Shown here in pieces: positions 9,488 through 18,740 of a stretch of 64,000 nucleotides of DNA (position 1 is the stretch's first letter; each line of letters starts with the position of its first letter). The DNA is from Nigerium sp. (GTDB lineage: Bacteria > Actinomycetota > Actinomycetes > Propionibacteriales > Propionibacteriaceae). Position numbers and translations under genes: made by a program. The notes under the pieces are model-generated. The model made no database searches and had not been told where the DNA came from. It was given only the letters and a program-made list of their open reading frames with translations. Location of the stretch: positions 124,001 through 188,000 of the forward strand of contig JADJTH010000012.1 of assembly GCA_016711325.1 (NCBI GenBank), read 5' to 3'.

Positions 9488-9784
9488 CTAGCCCCAGGTG
9501 TAGCTCAGGTCCAGCAGTTTGTCCTTGGCGTTCTTGGCCTTCGAGCAGTAGGCGTTCATCGCCACCGCGTCGCTCGACAACGCCATGCCAGCCATGACCT
9601 CATTTTCGGGGATGCTAATACTCTTCTTCTCGCGCCACGCCTTGACCGTGTCCATCTGCTCAGAGGTGGAAAGCTTGATGAACTGCGCGCAGGTGATGTC
9701 GGCTGGCCCCTGCGAGCAGCCCGCGTTGAGCACAGCCACGATGGCGGCGCCGGCTACCATCGCTCCGGTACGCATCCTGCTCAT
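9488..9784 (-). CDS. Small predicted lipoprotein
   Basis: 98 residues. The start at 9784 is chosen because a GGAG element (9794-9797) sits nine bases upstream and because the ATG overlaps the preceding stop (ATGA). A short basic N-terminus and hydrophobic core end in the lipobox LNAGC (about residue 22), so the mature protein is probably a surface lipoprotein of about 77 residues. Two further cysteines (in ITCAQF and AYCSKA) could form a disulfide. No known domain is recognised. It belongs to a run of four small genes (9488-11050) placed between the HNH gene and the protease/membrane-protein pair. Confidence 0.7.
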   Translation of the reverse strand: MSRMRTGAMVAGAAIVAVLNAGCSQGPADITCAQFIKLSTSEQMDTVKAWREKKSISIPENEVMAGMALSSDAVAMNAYCSKAKNAKDKLLDLSYTWG

Positions 9785-10155
9785 GAGAGCCTGCTCCGGA
9801 GATACTCGCTGAACGCCTTGAGCGTCCTGAAGGCCGGCGCGCCCCACGGGGAGACAGGGATGAAGATCAGCAACGTCTCGCGAGTGCGCAGATAATCGTC
9901 GATGGTGAGCGTGACCTGGTTACTGCCGTCGATCAGCGGTTCAATCACGACAGAGAACACGGCGTGCTGAACCCTCACGAAATTGCGGGCCACTCCGTCG
10001 ATCCGATGCTCCGAACTCCGGGTGAGTGTGACCTTTTCACCGCCAGCACCGCCGACCTCACCGGCATCCTCGACGGCCTGAGCGATCTGCTCGACCGAGA
10101 GAGCCGTAGCCACACTGAAGTTCAATTCGTCGATCTTGTCATCGATACCCGCCAT
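9781..10155 (-). CDS. Small hypothetical protein
   Basis: 124 residues, mixed alpha/beta, without a signal peptide or clear membrane helix. The start at 10155 follows the upstream stop by one base (TGA-C-ATG), and its own stop overlaps the lipoprotein start by four bases, so expression is probably coupled to both. A GGAAGAG element lies about a dozen bases upstream. It contains predicted strands such as KVTLTRS and NQVTLTIDDYL and ends with a short helix. I do not recognise the family. Confidence 0.65.
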   Translation of the reverse strand: MAGIDDKIDELNFSVATALSVEQIAQAVEDAGEVGGAGGEKVTLTRSSEHRIDGVARNFVRVQHAVFSVVIEPLIDGSNQVTLTIDDYLRTRETLLIFIPVSPWGAPAFRTLKAFSEYLRSRLS

Positions 10156-10156
10156 G

Positions 10157-10393
10157 TCACTGCCCACTCTTCCGTTGCGCTATCCGTTGTTCCGCCTGGT
10201 TGCGTCGCGCCGCCTGGAACATTCGTTCCCCGAGCCACAGCAGCGCGGCACCCCCGCCTGCCACCGCTATGACGAACAGCCGTTCGTGTTCGTAGAATCC
10301 GATCACGAATCCCCAGATCGCGCCGATCGCCACCAGCACGCCACCGATGCCGCACACCACGTATCCGGGTGTCGGCGACTTCATCTCTTCCAT
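10157..10393 (-). CDS. Small two-helix membrane protein
   Basis: 78 residues with two hydrophobic helices (about 10-32 and 38-56) and a basic, Gln/Arg-rich tail. A GAGG element lies six bases before ATG 10393. A second ATG at 10384 is possible. The stop is one base from the next start. No known family is recognised. Its place between a lipoprotein and a soluble small protein suggests an accessory envelope role. Confidence 0.65.
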   Translation of the reverse strand: MEEMKSPTPGYVVCGIGGVLVAIGAIWGFVIGFYEHERLFVIAVAGGGAALLWLGERMFQAARRNQAEQRIAQRKSGQ

Positions 10394-10465
10394 CGAGAAC
10401 CTCGATTCCAGTTATTGGTTGGCCTATCGACCCAGGGAGCCGCCGCCCCCTTACTTCGCCGCCTA

Positions 10466-11050
10466 TTACTCTCCAGCACCCTCAAGGTATTGGCTATAGG
10501 CGGCGATGAACTCAGTTGTGCCGCTGGCGTCCACGTAGGATCGCTGCACAACGGCCTGAAGAGCGGCGCCACGATGGGTTACGACCACAGACCCCGCGGG
10601 CTCAGGCACATTGAAAAGGCTGGACGCCCTTGCACGGAATTTTTCGATCATTGCCTTGTCGCCGCCAACAGGCTCAGGCAACTCGCTGATGACCACTAAG
10701 GAGACATACGCCCGATTGGGAGCTTCAGAGGCGGCCTCCGACGGCGGAGCGTAGAAGACCACTTCCTTCTTGCGCACGTATGCGCCGTCCTTGAAGTCTA
10801 TGTTCTTAAAGAAACCACGCATGTCGCCGCCGAAGGTGGTCCTGACGCTCTCCGCCCATTCTTCGGTCGTCGCAGAACCACCGTAAAACTCGACCCTCTT
10901 GGACTTGAAAGCCTGTTCGTCGGTGAGCCGGACCCAGCCGCCGATCTCCTGAGGCGCAGGATCGACCGCCTGCAATCCGCCGCAACCCGCCAGCAGCGCC
11001 ACGACGAAGGCCGCCCAGAGCAGGGTCATGCGTCGTCGAACCGTTCCCAT
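10466..11050 (-). CDS. Predicted lipoprotein of unknown function
   Basis: 194 residues. ATG 11050 is chosen because a GAGG element (11056-11059) is five bases upstream and the resulting N-terminus is a textbook lipoprotein signal: basic MGTVRRR, hydrophobic core, lipobox LLAGC. The mature domain has alternating strands and helices and no recognisable motif. It is the first of four small genes running to 9488, and the 219 bp upstream (11051-11269) should hold its promoter. Membrane attachment by lipidation is the only functional inference supported. Confidence 0.72.
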   Translation of the reverse strand: MGTVRRRMTLLWAAFVVALLAGCGGLQAVDPAPQEIGGWVRLTDEQAFKSKRVEFYGGSATTEEWAESVRTTFGGDMRGFFKNIDFKDGAYVRKKEVVFYAPPSEAASEAPNRAYVSLVVISELPEPVGGDKAMIEKFRARASSLFNVPEPAGSVVVTHRGAALQAVVQRSYVDASGTTEFIAAYSQYLEGAGE

Positions 11051-11269
11051 GTGTTCCTCTTCCCCCCGTTCGGCTCGGCCATGGAACGAACCCCACATCC
11101 GCCTCCTGAGGCGTCCGGAGCGGCCGAACCTGCGCAGCATCGACACTAGAAGCGCCGGCGGCGAGCACATGCCGCTACGCGCGCCATCGCGCGCACGGAG
11201 TCGAACGGACCGGCCGAGGTCACCGTATGGAACCGCACGAAGCGCGGTCTGCCCCGCACCTCAACGCCG

Positions 11270-12550
11270 TTATCCGGCGCGGTCGGGTACTCGGAATCGT
11301 TGGTGGATGCGCGGGCGTCGTTTGGGGTCGACGTGAAGGGGTGGGATGACTTCAGGGACGCCATCGTCGCGGAAACGGACGCACCATCGGAGGTACTCAA
11401 GCCTGCCGCCAGGCTCAATGACGCCGTGATGATGCCGGCACACCAATACCAGGTTGGCTAGGGACGTTGCCCCACCGTGCTGCCACGGAATCGTATGATG
11501 GGCCTCGCAGGCGGCGGGTGGTTGGTCGCAGCCCGGGAAGATACATCCCTTGTCGCGGGCGGTGAGCGCCGCCCGGATGGCGGGGGTCACCAGGCGGTGG
11601 TCACGTCCGACATCGAGCACACCCGACGGGCCGCCCAGCACCACTGGGAGGACGTCAGCATCGCAGGCGAGCCGACGCAACTCGCCCGCAGACAGCTCAG
11701 TACCGGTCGGCAACAGCCCATTCCGTGTGCAGTCGGCCAGCAACTGGTCGTAGCCGATGGTCACCATGATCCGCGGCCGATCACCACCATTCGCCGGAGC
11801 CACCTGTGCGCGGGCAGCACCATCGATCAGCGTCACCAGCGCGTCGGCACGGTGCATGCCCATCGTGACCGGTTCGGGCCGAACCAAGGGATCGGCGGCG
11901 TCCAAGGCGGCACGTCGTGTTTGGTTGGCGAGGGCGTCCACCTGCGCCTTCAGCAGCTCACCCGCCACGAGGGGCAAGCTGCCGCGCAGCAGCATGCTGC
12001 CATCCCCGTCCGGCGTGAACGTCAGATGCCTGCGCTGCGACGCCTGACGGGCCTCGCGTTCGAGCCGCTTGGCTTCGGTGGCGTCCGCTACCTCGGGCGC
12101 GACCACCTCGACGAGGTGCCGGGAGAGGCGCTTCAACGCGTCGCTGTTGAACTCGGCGCAATACTCGACCATGGTCGTTTCGGCCGCCTGCTCGGCAGCG
12201 AATCCGAGATCGTCAGGAAGCTTCATCAGGACGCGGGTCACGGCCTGGGACGGCGACGCCGAGACACTGCCCTCCAGCATCCCCTCCCGCAGCTGCGTGA
12301 ACCGAGTGAGGTCGTTAGCGTCGTGGATGAGCCGGTTCGCCTCGCGCGGCGTCAACCGCAGGCCCCCGGCCAGCCAACCACTCGTCCCGATCCCGAGCTC
12401 GTGATGGGCGGCATCCCGCGACTCGATCTCGGCAACCAGCGACAGCGCGAACGCCTGCATTCTGCCGGCCAGCACCAGCGCACCGGACGCCGTGCTGAGT
12501 AGCGCGGCGTCCGGCACCAAGCCGAGGTCGTGATCGGCCAGGACGGTCAC
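11270..12550 (-). CDS. DUF222 / HNH endonuclease-type protein
   Basis: Actinobacterial DUF222 protein with a C-terminal HNH nuclease motif. The zinc and catalytic residues are visible in GCIFPGCDQPP, CEAHHTIPW and LVCRHHHGVI. Such proteins are very common in actinobacterial genomes, often in many copies, and are probably nucleases of selfish or defensive nature; the biological role is unsettled. The start is uncertain. GTG 12550 follows the preceding stop by one base and gives 426 residues. An upstream GTG at 12646 would give 458 residues but overlap the preceding gene by 95 bp. It interrupts the otherwise envelope-related gene array and could be an insertion there. Confidence 0.82.
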   Translation of the reverse strand: MTVLADHDLGLVPDAALLSTASGALVLAGRMQAFALSLVAEIESRDAAHHELGIGTSGWLAGGLRLTPREANRLIHDANDLTRFTQLREGMLEGSVSASPSQAVTRVLMKLPDDLGFAAEQAAETTMVEYCAEFNSDALKRLSRHLVEVVAPEVADATEAKRLEREARQASQRRHLTFTPDGDGSMLLRGSLPLVAGELLKAQVDALANQTRRAALDAADPLVRPEPVTMGMHRADALVTLIDGAARAQVAPANGGDRPRIMVTIGYDQLLADCTRNGLLPTGTELSAGELRRLACDADVLPVVLGGPSGVLDVGRDHRLVTPAIRAALTARDKGCIFPGCDQPPAACEAHHTIPWQHGGATSLANLVLVCRHHHGVIEPGGRLEYLRWCVRFRDDGVPEVIPPLHVDPKRRPRIHQRFRVPDRAG

Positions 12551-14497
12551 GTCAAATCTGGCCGATGGTGAACTGCGGAGCGCGGTACCGCGGGGCGACT
12601 TGGGTGTTCCAGGCGGTGAGGAAGGCGTTCTTGGCGTCCGCGACACCGCGGGTCATCTCGTTGGCCCGGAGGTAGTTCGGGTTCGAGGTGCCGTCCGCGC
12701 AGTTGGTCGCGGCCTGCGCCTGCGCCCAGGCCAGCCAATACCGGTCCGTCTCGAGAGAACGCTGCAACGCGAGCCGCAGCTTCGCGACGAGGGCCACCCC
12801 GTCGGGCACCGCGTCCACGGGCGCCGCAGCGACCGCGTCGAGAAGCTCCTCGCGATTCGCGACCACGTCGCCCAGGCTCGCGACGGCGTCCGGCACGTTC
12901 GTGCACGAACGCACCTGGTTGATCGCCGTCTCCAGGCTGGCCCGCCCGACCATCGAGCGCTGCAGGATCTGGGTGAGGTAGCGCACCTGGTCCTGGGCGT
13001 CCTGGGTGGGCGTGTCGACACCGTAGGATCCGGTGCCCTGCCCGGTGCCGCCGGAGCCGCGGCCGGCGAAGTAGTTGTGGTCGACGCTGTGCTGAACGAC
13101 GCCGGAACCGATCTCGCGCGTCACAAGCGCCGGCGCCCAGTAGGCGCAGATCGCGCCGGCGTCGGCCTGGGCGCAGTAGGCGCCGCTGCGGTAAGTGACC
13201 TCGCTGCCCTCGATCGTCTGCCCGTCGTCGTACAGGACGAGACTGGTGGGGGCCGCGGTCGCGGTGCCACACACGAGCAGCCAGCCGCCGGAGAACGTCG
13301 ACAGCGAGAGCGGCCAGGATCCGGCCGGGCAGGCGGGCAGGCCGGCAGGCGCGGTGAACGGTCCCTCGCCGCGGGTGCTGCTCCAGGCGCGGCTCACCGC
13401 CGGCGTGGTGACAGTGCCGCGATCGTCGATCGAGACGAGCATTCCGCCGAGGCTGGCGGTGAGGCGAATGCCGTTGGTGAACACGATGCTGTAGCCGCCG
13501 TCGTTGAAATGCAGTTCGGCGGCGCGCCAGTTCGCGTTCGGCACGACGATGCTGAATCGTTCGTCCTGCTGGCAGACCAGGACGGCACCGTCGTCGTACT
13601 GCACCCAGGAGATGGGCGTCATCGCGTCCGGGCAGGCGGGGGCGTCCGCGGGGACAGGGACGCCGGTCCTCTCCGGCCGGTCGGCCGGATCGAGGCGGGC
13701 GATCTGCCCGGAGCTCCCCGAGCCCTCGACGAGCAGGCTCTCGCCGCCGCCCGGGGCCGGCGCCACGCCGGCCGCGCCGTCGACCTGCCACAGGACGTCG
13801 CCCGTGTGGGCGTCCAGAGCGTAGGTGCGGGACGCGATGCCGGCGCCGGTCCTGAAGTGCACCGCGAGGAAGATCGTCTGATCGGCGGCGCTCTCGGACG
13901 AGAGGTAGTCCACGCCCGCGATCGTCTTGCGCCAGAGCACCGCCCCGGACTCCGGATCGACGGCGACGATCTCGCGGGTCGTGACGAGCAGGAGCCGCTC
14001 GCCGTCGAACCGCACGTAGGCCGTGGAGTAGGCGTCCGCCGCCTGCGCGACGGTGACGGGCTGCGGCCAGCGAGAGTGCCCGGTGGCGGGATCGTAGGCG
14101 GTCACCTGCAGGCTGGACGCGCTCCGCTCCGCCCGCAGCGGGTGGGGCGGCACGTCCCCCTGGAGCACGAGCGGCGCCGCGTCGCCAACGATGGCGAGCG
14201 TCGTCCCGTCCGGGGCCCGCAGCGTCGCCGGGACCTGTCGACCGCTGGCGGTCTTGACCATCAGGACGTCCGCGGCTACCGGCCGCGCGACGATCGCCTC
14301 GTCGCCGAACACCGGTTCACCGGTGGCGAAGTCGAGCGCGGCGCCTGCATACATCGTCACGATGCCGTGGTTCACCCGGAACTGCTGCTGGTACCACCAC
14401 GACGTGTCCTGCAGGCACGATTCGCACACCGCCACCGTGTTGAGCCAGGCGCGACGCGTCCCGTCGGCATCGAAGCGAGCCACCGTGACGGTCTCCA

Positions 14498-14502
14498 CCC
14501 CC
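14498..14502 (-). other. Frameshift site: homopolymer run of five Gs
   Basis: On the coding (-) strand the run reads GGGGG. Upstream codons give AEYLEEGLAS and then nonsense; removing one G joins them directly to GVETVTVARF in the downstream frame. Confidence 0.75.
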
Positions 14503-15175
14503 GGAGGCCAGGCCTTCCTCCAAGTACTCCGCACCGGCGACACCGACGAGGATCGCCCCGTCGACGACACCGACACGGGCCCAGCCCGGCAGCAGCGAGC
14601 CGAGGCCGAGATCGAGATCGTTCAGCACCGTGATCGAGGTCGCCGTGCCCGCGCTCCAGTCGATCAGCTCCAGCTTCAGCCCCTCCGGCACCAGCGTGAC
14701 GCAGGGGACGAACCCGTTGACGGGCGTGTTCGCACAGTCGTCGTAGTAGCGGTCGGCCCAGAGCACGGTGCCGTCGTCCGGGCTGAGGCCGGTGCGGACG
14801 ACCGCGGTGTCGCCGGGGATGTCACCCAGCGCCCATCCCTGTGCGGTGACCGTCCCCACACCTGCACTGAAAGGTCCTTTCCCGGTCGAACTGCCGGCGC
14901 TCTGCCGGATCGGCGTGGACCGCCAGACCTCGCGTGTGCCGCTGGCCCACGAACCGGACGCCGCGGGCGGCGTCCCGGTGACCGTGAGCTGACCTCCGCC
15001 GAACGGGTTGAGGCCCGGCAGGAATCCGCCCACGGCGGCGGCGACGCCCGCCACCAGGGCCAGCACGACGGTCGCTACGGCGGCGATGAGGAGCGGGCGC
15101 CGTTGGGTCTTCGGCACAGCGGACGCCCCGGGTTCGGTCGCCGGGACCGGGCCGGACGCCGTCGCAGGCACCGCG

Positions 15176-15283
15176 GGCACGGCCGCGGCGAGGGCGGAAG
15201 GCTGGGGCGGCGCAGGAGCTACCGGCGCGGGCACGGCCGCGGCGAGGGCGGAAGGCTGGGGCGGCGCAGGAGCTACCGGCGCG
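15176..15283. repeat. 54-bp tandem repeat, two copies
   Basis: Copies at 15176-15229 and 15230-15283 appear identical and a third begins. They encode an 18-residue Pro/Ala unit (APVAPAPPQPSALAAAVP type) in the linker between the LRV domain and the membrane helix. Copy number could vary between strains without breaking the frame. Confidence 0.85.
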
Positions 15284-15485
15284 GGCACGAAACCCTGCTG
15301 CCGCATCCAGTCCAGCAAGCCCGGATACGCGTTCGGATGCTGGGCCACCAGCGGCCAGGACTCCCGGTACCGGCCCGCGATCTGGGCGAGCGCCTCCGGC
15401 GGTGTCGTCGGATCGCCCAACAGTGCCAGCGCCCGCTGCTGCTCAATCGGCTCCATGAGCCTTCTCCTCGCGATCGATGCTTCAG

Positions 15486-16457
15486 TTAGGGGTTGAGGCG
15501 GTTCGGCATGCACGAATTGGTGAGGTCTTTTCCGGACAGGTTCGGGTACATGCCGGCGCAGAACGACTTGACCGACGCCTCGTCGGTGAACGACGGGCTG
15601 ACCGCGGCCACGACCCACAGCGCCTCGCCGTTGCGGTGATGGCGTTTGCCGTAGGTCCGGCTGTCCAGGAGGACGACCTCCTTGCCGAGGGAGACGCCGC
15701 GCCGCTTGAGTTCCTCGTACTCGGCCCAGATGTCGGCGGCCATGAAGGTGTGGGAACCGTTCGCCGTCACCTGCCGCGGATCGGTCACCCCCACGTACTT
15801 GGACGCCAGCTGCGCCACCCACTGCCCCTGCTTCGTGATGCGCGCGCCGTCCCTCGCCGCCTGCTCGCCGAGCGAGCGCAGCGCCTCGGCCTCCGGATCG
15901 AGCAACGCGGTCGTCGTCGCCGTCGGCTGGGAGGTGCGGGTCGAGGTCGTCACCTGCGACGGCGAGGCCGTCGGCCGATCCCTCGTCGGCGTGGGCGACG
16001 GCGTGGGTGCCGGACGCCCCCAGGTCGCCAAGGCGCCGCCCGGACCGTTCATGGTGACCACGGCGGTAGCGCCGCCGGCCAGCAACACCGCCGCCACGAT
16101 GAGGCCGACGATGAGCCCCGTCCGTTTCCTCCGCGACCGTTCGGTGGGCATGGCCTGATAGGCGCTCCCCGGCGCGGCCATCGGGCTGCCGGACGCCGCA
16201 CCGTAGCCCTGCGCGCCCGCCGGGGACGCGGACGCCGGCGCTACCGGCACGAGCGCGGCGGGCATCGTCGGCGGACGCGGTTCTGCGACGAGTCCCTGCT
16301 GCCGCATCCAGTCCAGCAGGCCCGGGTAGACGTTCGGGTGACGCGCCACCAACGGCCAGGAGTCCCGGTGCTGACCCGCGATCTGGGCGAGCACCTCGGC
16401 CGGGGTACTCGGGTCGCCCAGCAGGGCGATGGCCCGCTGCTGGTCAATCTGTTCCAT
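15486..16457 (-). CDS. LRV-domain membrane protein with unique extracellular domain
   Basis: 323 residues. The N-terminal 57 residues are nearly the same as in the two neighbouring genes (GDPSTPAEVLAQIAG, then HPNVYPGLLDWMRQQG). This is the variant leucine-rich repeat type and should be cytoplasmic. A Pro/Ala linker, basic RRKR and a membrane helix (about 112-134) follow, then a Thr/Pro/Ser-rich stalk and a folded extracellular domain of about 130 residues with two cysteines (SFCAGM and NSCMPN) that could pair. The start has a strong purine-rich ribosome site (GGAGAAGG) upstream. Function unknown; by context a secretion- or surface-complex component. Confidence 0.8.
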   Translation of the reverse strand: MEQIDQQRAIALLGDPSTPAEVLAQIAGQHRDSWPLVARHPNVYPGLLDWMRQQGLVAEPRPPTMPAALVPVAPASASPAGAQGYGAASGSPMAAPGSAYQAMPTERSRRKRTGLIVGLIVAAVLLAGGATAVVTMNGPGGALATWGRPAPTPSPTPTRDRPTASPSQVTTSTRTSQPTATTTALLDPEAEALRSLGEQAARDGARITKQGQWVAQLASKYVGVTDPRQVTANGSHTFMAADIWAEYEELKRRGVSLGKEVVLLDSRTYGKRHHRNGEALWVVAAVSPSFTDEASVKSFCAGMYPNLSGKDLTNSCMPNRLNP

Positions 16458-16486
16458 GATCCTTCTCCTCCCGATCGACGTCCCGG

Positions 16487-17332
16487 TTAGGATTTCAGAT
16501 GAAAGTCACCGGCGACGGTGTGCGTACCGCTCGTCGTCGAGTGAACGTAGAGGCCATGCAAGGGGCCCGTTCCCGTGAAGGTCCACAGCCCGTCGTCAAC
16601 GCACCGGCCGACGGTGATCTCTTCGCGCCACCCGAGATCATCGTTGAGATGAAGGTTTCCGGAGCAATAGATCGGTGCGGAGCTCGAGTTCTCGCGGTAG
16701 GTTGCCTTTCCTGTGGCGCCGGAGAATTCGAGGGTCACATGCCACACGCGCGACCTGGTCGAGTTCGTCGAGTTCTGCTGGGCAAGACCCGCATAGGTTC
16801 CGTGGATCCGACCGTCCTGGACTGGCACTCCTATCGCCGGCGTCCCGGTCGACGTACCACCCGTGCGCGGCCCACCGGCGACCGGCGTCTCATGAGCTGC
16901 GGCTGGGGTCAGGGTCGCCGCCGGCGTTGTGGTGACCGCGGTCGAGCGGACAGCGGGCGAAGGCGCGGCGGACGCGCCGGAGAGAACCGCAGAAGACAAC
17001 AGACCCGGCGCCAGTAGGACACCGGCCACGCCGAGAGTGATCACCGCGATCGAAGCGGCAACCGACACCCAGATTCGCCGCGATCGCCTCGATCGCCGCG
17101 GAACGCTCGGCGAGAGCGGAACGGCGGGCGATGCCGGCGTGACCGCAGGCCCGCCACCGGCCACGAACCCTTGCTGTCGCATCCACTCCAGCAGACCCGG
17201 ATACACGTTCGGGTGCCGCGCCACCAGCGGCCAGCTCTCTGGATACTGGCCCGCGATCTGAGCCAGCGTCGCCGCCGGCGTGGCGGGATCGCCCAGCAGA
17301 GCCAGCAGTTGCTGGCGGTCGGCGGATTCCAT
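16487..17332 (-). CDS. LRV-domain membrane protein with a different extracellular domain
   Basis: 281 residues. ATG 17332 shares one base with the preceding stop (TGATG), indicating coupled translation. The N-terminal LRV module (GDPATPAATLAQIAG) is almost the same as in the next two genes. A basic segment (RRSRRSRR) and one membrane helix follow (about 85-107), then a Ser/Thr/Pro stalk and a beta-rich C-terminal domain (TGKATYRENSS, WTFTGTGPLHG) unlike those of its paralogues. The shared inside domain with differing outside domains suggests that all three dock on one cytoplasmic partner. Confidence 0.8.
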   Translation of the reverse strand: MESADRQQLLALLGDPATPAATLAQIAGQYPESWPLVARHPNVYPGLLEWMRQQGFVAGGGPAVTPASPAVPLSPSVPRRSRRSRRIWVSVAASIAVITLGVAGVLLAPGLLSSAVLSGASAAPSPAVRSTAVTTTPAATLTPAAAHETPVAGGPRTGGTSTGTPAIGVPVQDGRIHGTYAGLAQQNSTNSTRSRVWHVTLEFSGATGKATYRENSSSAPIYCSGNLHLNDDLGWREEITVGRCVDDGLWTFTGTGPLHGLYVHSTTSGTHTVAGDFHLKS

Positions 17333-18279
17333 CACGCGCCGCCGTGCCCCGCGCCGGCCTGGGCGTCCTGCAACGCGAGGATCAGCGGGCCCATCTCGTC
17401 GTAGATCTGCTCGCCGCCGAGCAGCGTGGCCGAGTTGCCGGCCTGGTCGGACTCGTACATGCCCAGCGCCTCGAGGATGAGGGCGAGTGGGCTGAGCAGC
17501 CCGGCCAAGAAGCTGGCGCCCAGCAGCGCGGACGAACCCACCATGTGGACGGGGGTGACGTCCGATCCCTTCGCCGTGAGGGCGAGCACGATCTCGACCG
17601 CGCGAAGGCGGATGACGAACAGTCCGATGCCGCCCAGGATCCACGCGAGATACATCAGGACCATCCAGGCCGGCAGGTCCAGGACGCCGAAGGTGACGAC
17701 GCGGCTCAAGAACGTGAGGGCGATCAGGCCGAGCAGGAACCCGACCACGAGCGATACCAGTTCGCTCGCGCTGAACCCTCGCCGCCCCTCGAGGACGAGG
17801 CCGTTGACGTCGGCCAGGTTCACCTCGCGGTAGCTGATCGACTCACCCACGAACGTCTTGGCCTTCGCGCGGTAGAGGACCCGCAGGTTGGTCACGGAGA
17901 ACTGGCTTTCGACCCAGCCCAGCGCGCGCTGGCGCCGGACGACCGGGAACGTCCTCTCGAGCCTCTCACCCGGCGCGATGACGGGGCCCTGAAGCTGCGG
18001 GACGCCCGGCGCAGAAACCACCTGCTGGAACACCCTCTGCTGCTCCTGAGGCGCGCGGCCGTAGCCGGCCCCAGGGGTGCCGGGTGCGGGCGCGACCGGG
18101 GGTGCGGGCGCGACCGGGGGTGCGGGCGGGAGCGGGGGTACGGGCGGGACCGGGGCCGGCGGCATCGAGGGCGCCGCGTACGCGCCGGTGCCGAACGCGC
18201 CGGTACCGTACGGATCGGCCGGCCCGAACGGATCGGACGGCGGGGGCGGCGGGGGCGGCGGAAACGACGGTTGCGACAT
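17332..18279 (-). CDS. Pro-rich PH-like domain membrane protein
   Basis: 315 residues. ATG 18279 is preceded by AAAGGTGA at good distance. Residues 3-110 are Pro/Ala/Gly-rich, beginning with a run of prolines, and contain short tandem repeats. A bacterial PH-like domain follows (QFSVTNLRVLYRAK, about 150-200), then three or four membrane helices (LVVGFLLGLIALTFL, WMVLMYLAWILGGIGLFVI, ALLGASFLAGLLSPLALIL). Pro-rich N-termini with PH-like or RDD-like membrane parts recur in actinobacterial T7SS-associated proteins. Its stop overlaps the first LRV gene, and the WXG100 gene is 89 bp upstream. Role unknown. Confidence 0.75.
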   Translation of the reverse strand: MSQPSFPPPPPPPPSDPFGPADPYGTGAFGTGAYAAPSMPPAPVPPVPPLPPAPPVAPAPPVAPAPGTPGAGYGRAPQEQQRVFQQVVSAPGVPQLQGPVIAPGERLERTFPVVRRQRALGWVESQFSVTNLRVLYRAKAKTFVGESISYREVNLADVNGLVLEGRRGFSASELVSLVVGFLLGLIALTFLSRVVTFGVLDLPAWMVLMYLAWILGGIGLFVIRLRAVEIVLALTAKGSDVTPVHMVGSSALLGASFLAGLLSPLALILEALGMYESDQAGNSATLLGGEQIYDEMGPLILALQDAQAGAGHGGA

Positions 18280-18368
18280 GGACGTCACCTTTCTCGGGTC
18301 GTTGGTTCGTACGGCGGAATGCCGCAGCCGTCGGCGGGGTGAGTGCCACTCCGCCGACGCGGACGGCG

Positions 18369-18662
18369 TCAACCGATGGAGCGGGCCATCGCCTGGTCGG
18401 TGTCCTGCATGGTCTGCGCCATCTGCTTGAGGGTGTTCGCGATCTGGTCCAGCGACGCGATCGTGTTCTTGGCGGACGTGGTGAACTCCTCGTACATCTG
18501 CTGGAACGCCCCCGACGCGCTGTCGGTGACGAATCCGTTGGACACGAGCCCGTTGATCCGGTTCGCCAGCGCGGTCAGGTCGCCCTCGATCTGCTGCCGC
18601 CCGCTCATGAGGGCGGTCGCCTCGCTGTCCATCGCGTCATAGGACACATTCAAGTTGGCCAT
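18369..18662 (-). CDS. WXG100-family (ESAT-6-like) protein
   Basis: 97 residues forming a predicted helical hairpin, the size of ESAT-6/CFP-10 proteins that T7SS exports as dimers. The start at 18662 has AAAGGA upstream. The turn reads NGFVTDSASGAF: the aromatic is Phe rather than Trp and the glycine of WxG is replaced, a variant found in some actinobacterial WXG100 families. The C-terminal helix ends in DTDQAMARSIG, with no clear YxxxD/E motif. It lies alone in the array, between two intergenic gaps of about 80-90 bp, so it may have its own promoter and higher expression. Confidence 0.85.
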   Translation of the reverse strand: MANLNVSYDAMDSEATALMSGRQQIEGDLTALANRINGLVSNGFVTDSASGAFQQMYEEFTTSAKNTIASLDQIANTLKQMAQTMQDTDQAMARSIG

Positions 18663-18740
18663 GGCCGTTTCCTTTCGTCGAGTGGGGTGGGTCATGCTCG
18701 CTGGCGCCGGGCCCCCACGTTGTTGCCGGCGCAGCAGTCC

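Larger units (their letters stand above)
12552..15456 (-). pseudogene. LRV-domain / TM / PQQ-like beta-propeller protein, split by a one-base frameshift
   Basis: One original gene appears as two overlapping frames. Frame one (ATG 15456 to a stop at 14317) has the LRV N-terminal domain (DPTTPPEALAQIAG, about 1-57), a Pro/Ala linker with an 18-residue repeat, a membrane helix and the start of a beta-propeller. Frame two resumes the propeller (VETVTVARF, then repeats such as SGAVLWRKT and TGDVLWQVD) and ends with a helical C-terminal domain near 12552. The switch lies at a run of five Gs on the - strand (14498-14502). Four Gs would restore one protein of about 967 residues. It may be a true mutation, phase-variable slippage or a sequence error. 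Its two downstream-encoded domains would be extracellular. It is the third of three neighbouring LRV genes. Confidence 0.8.
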
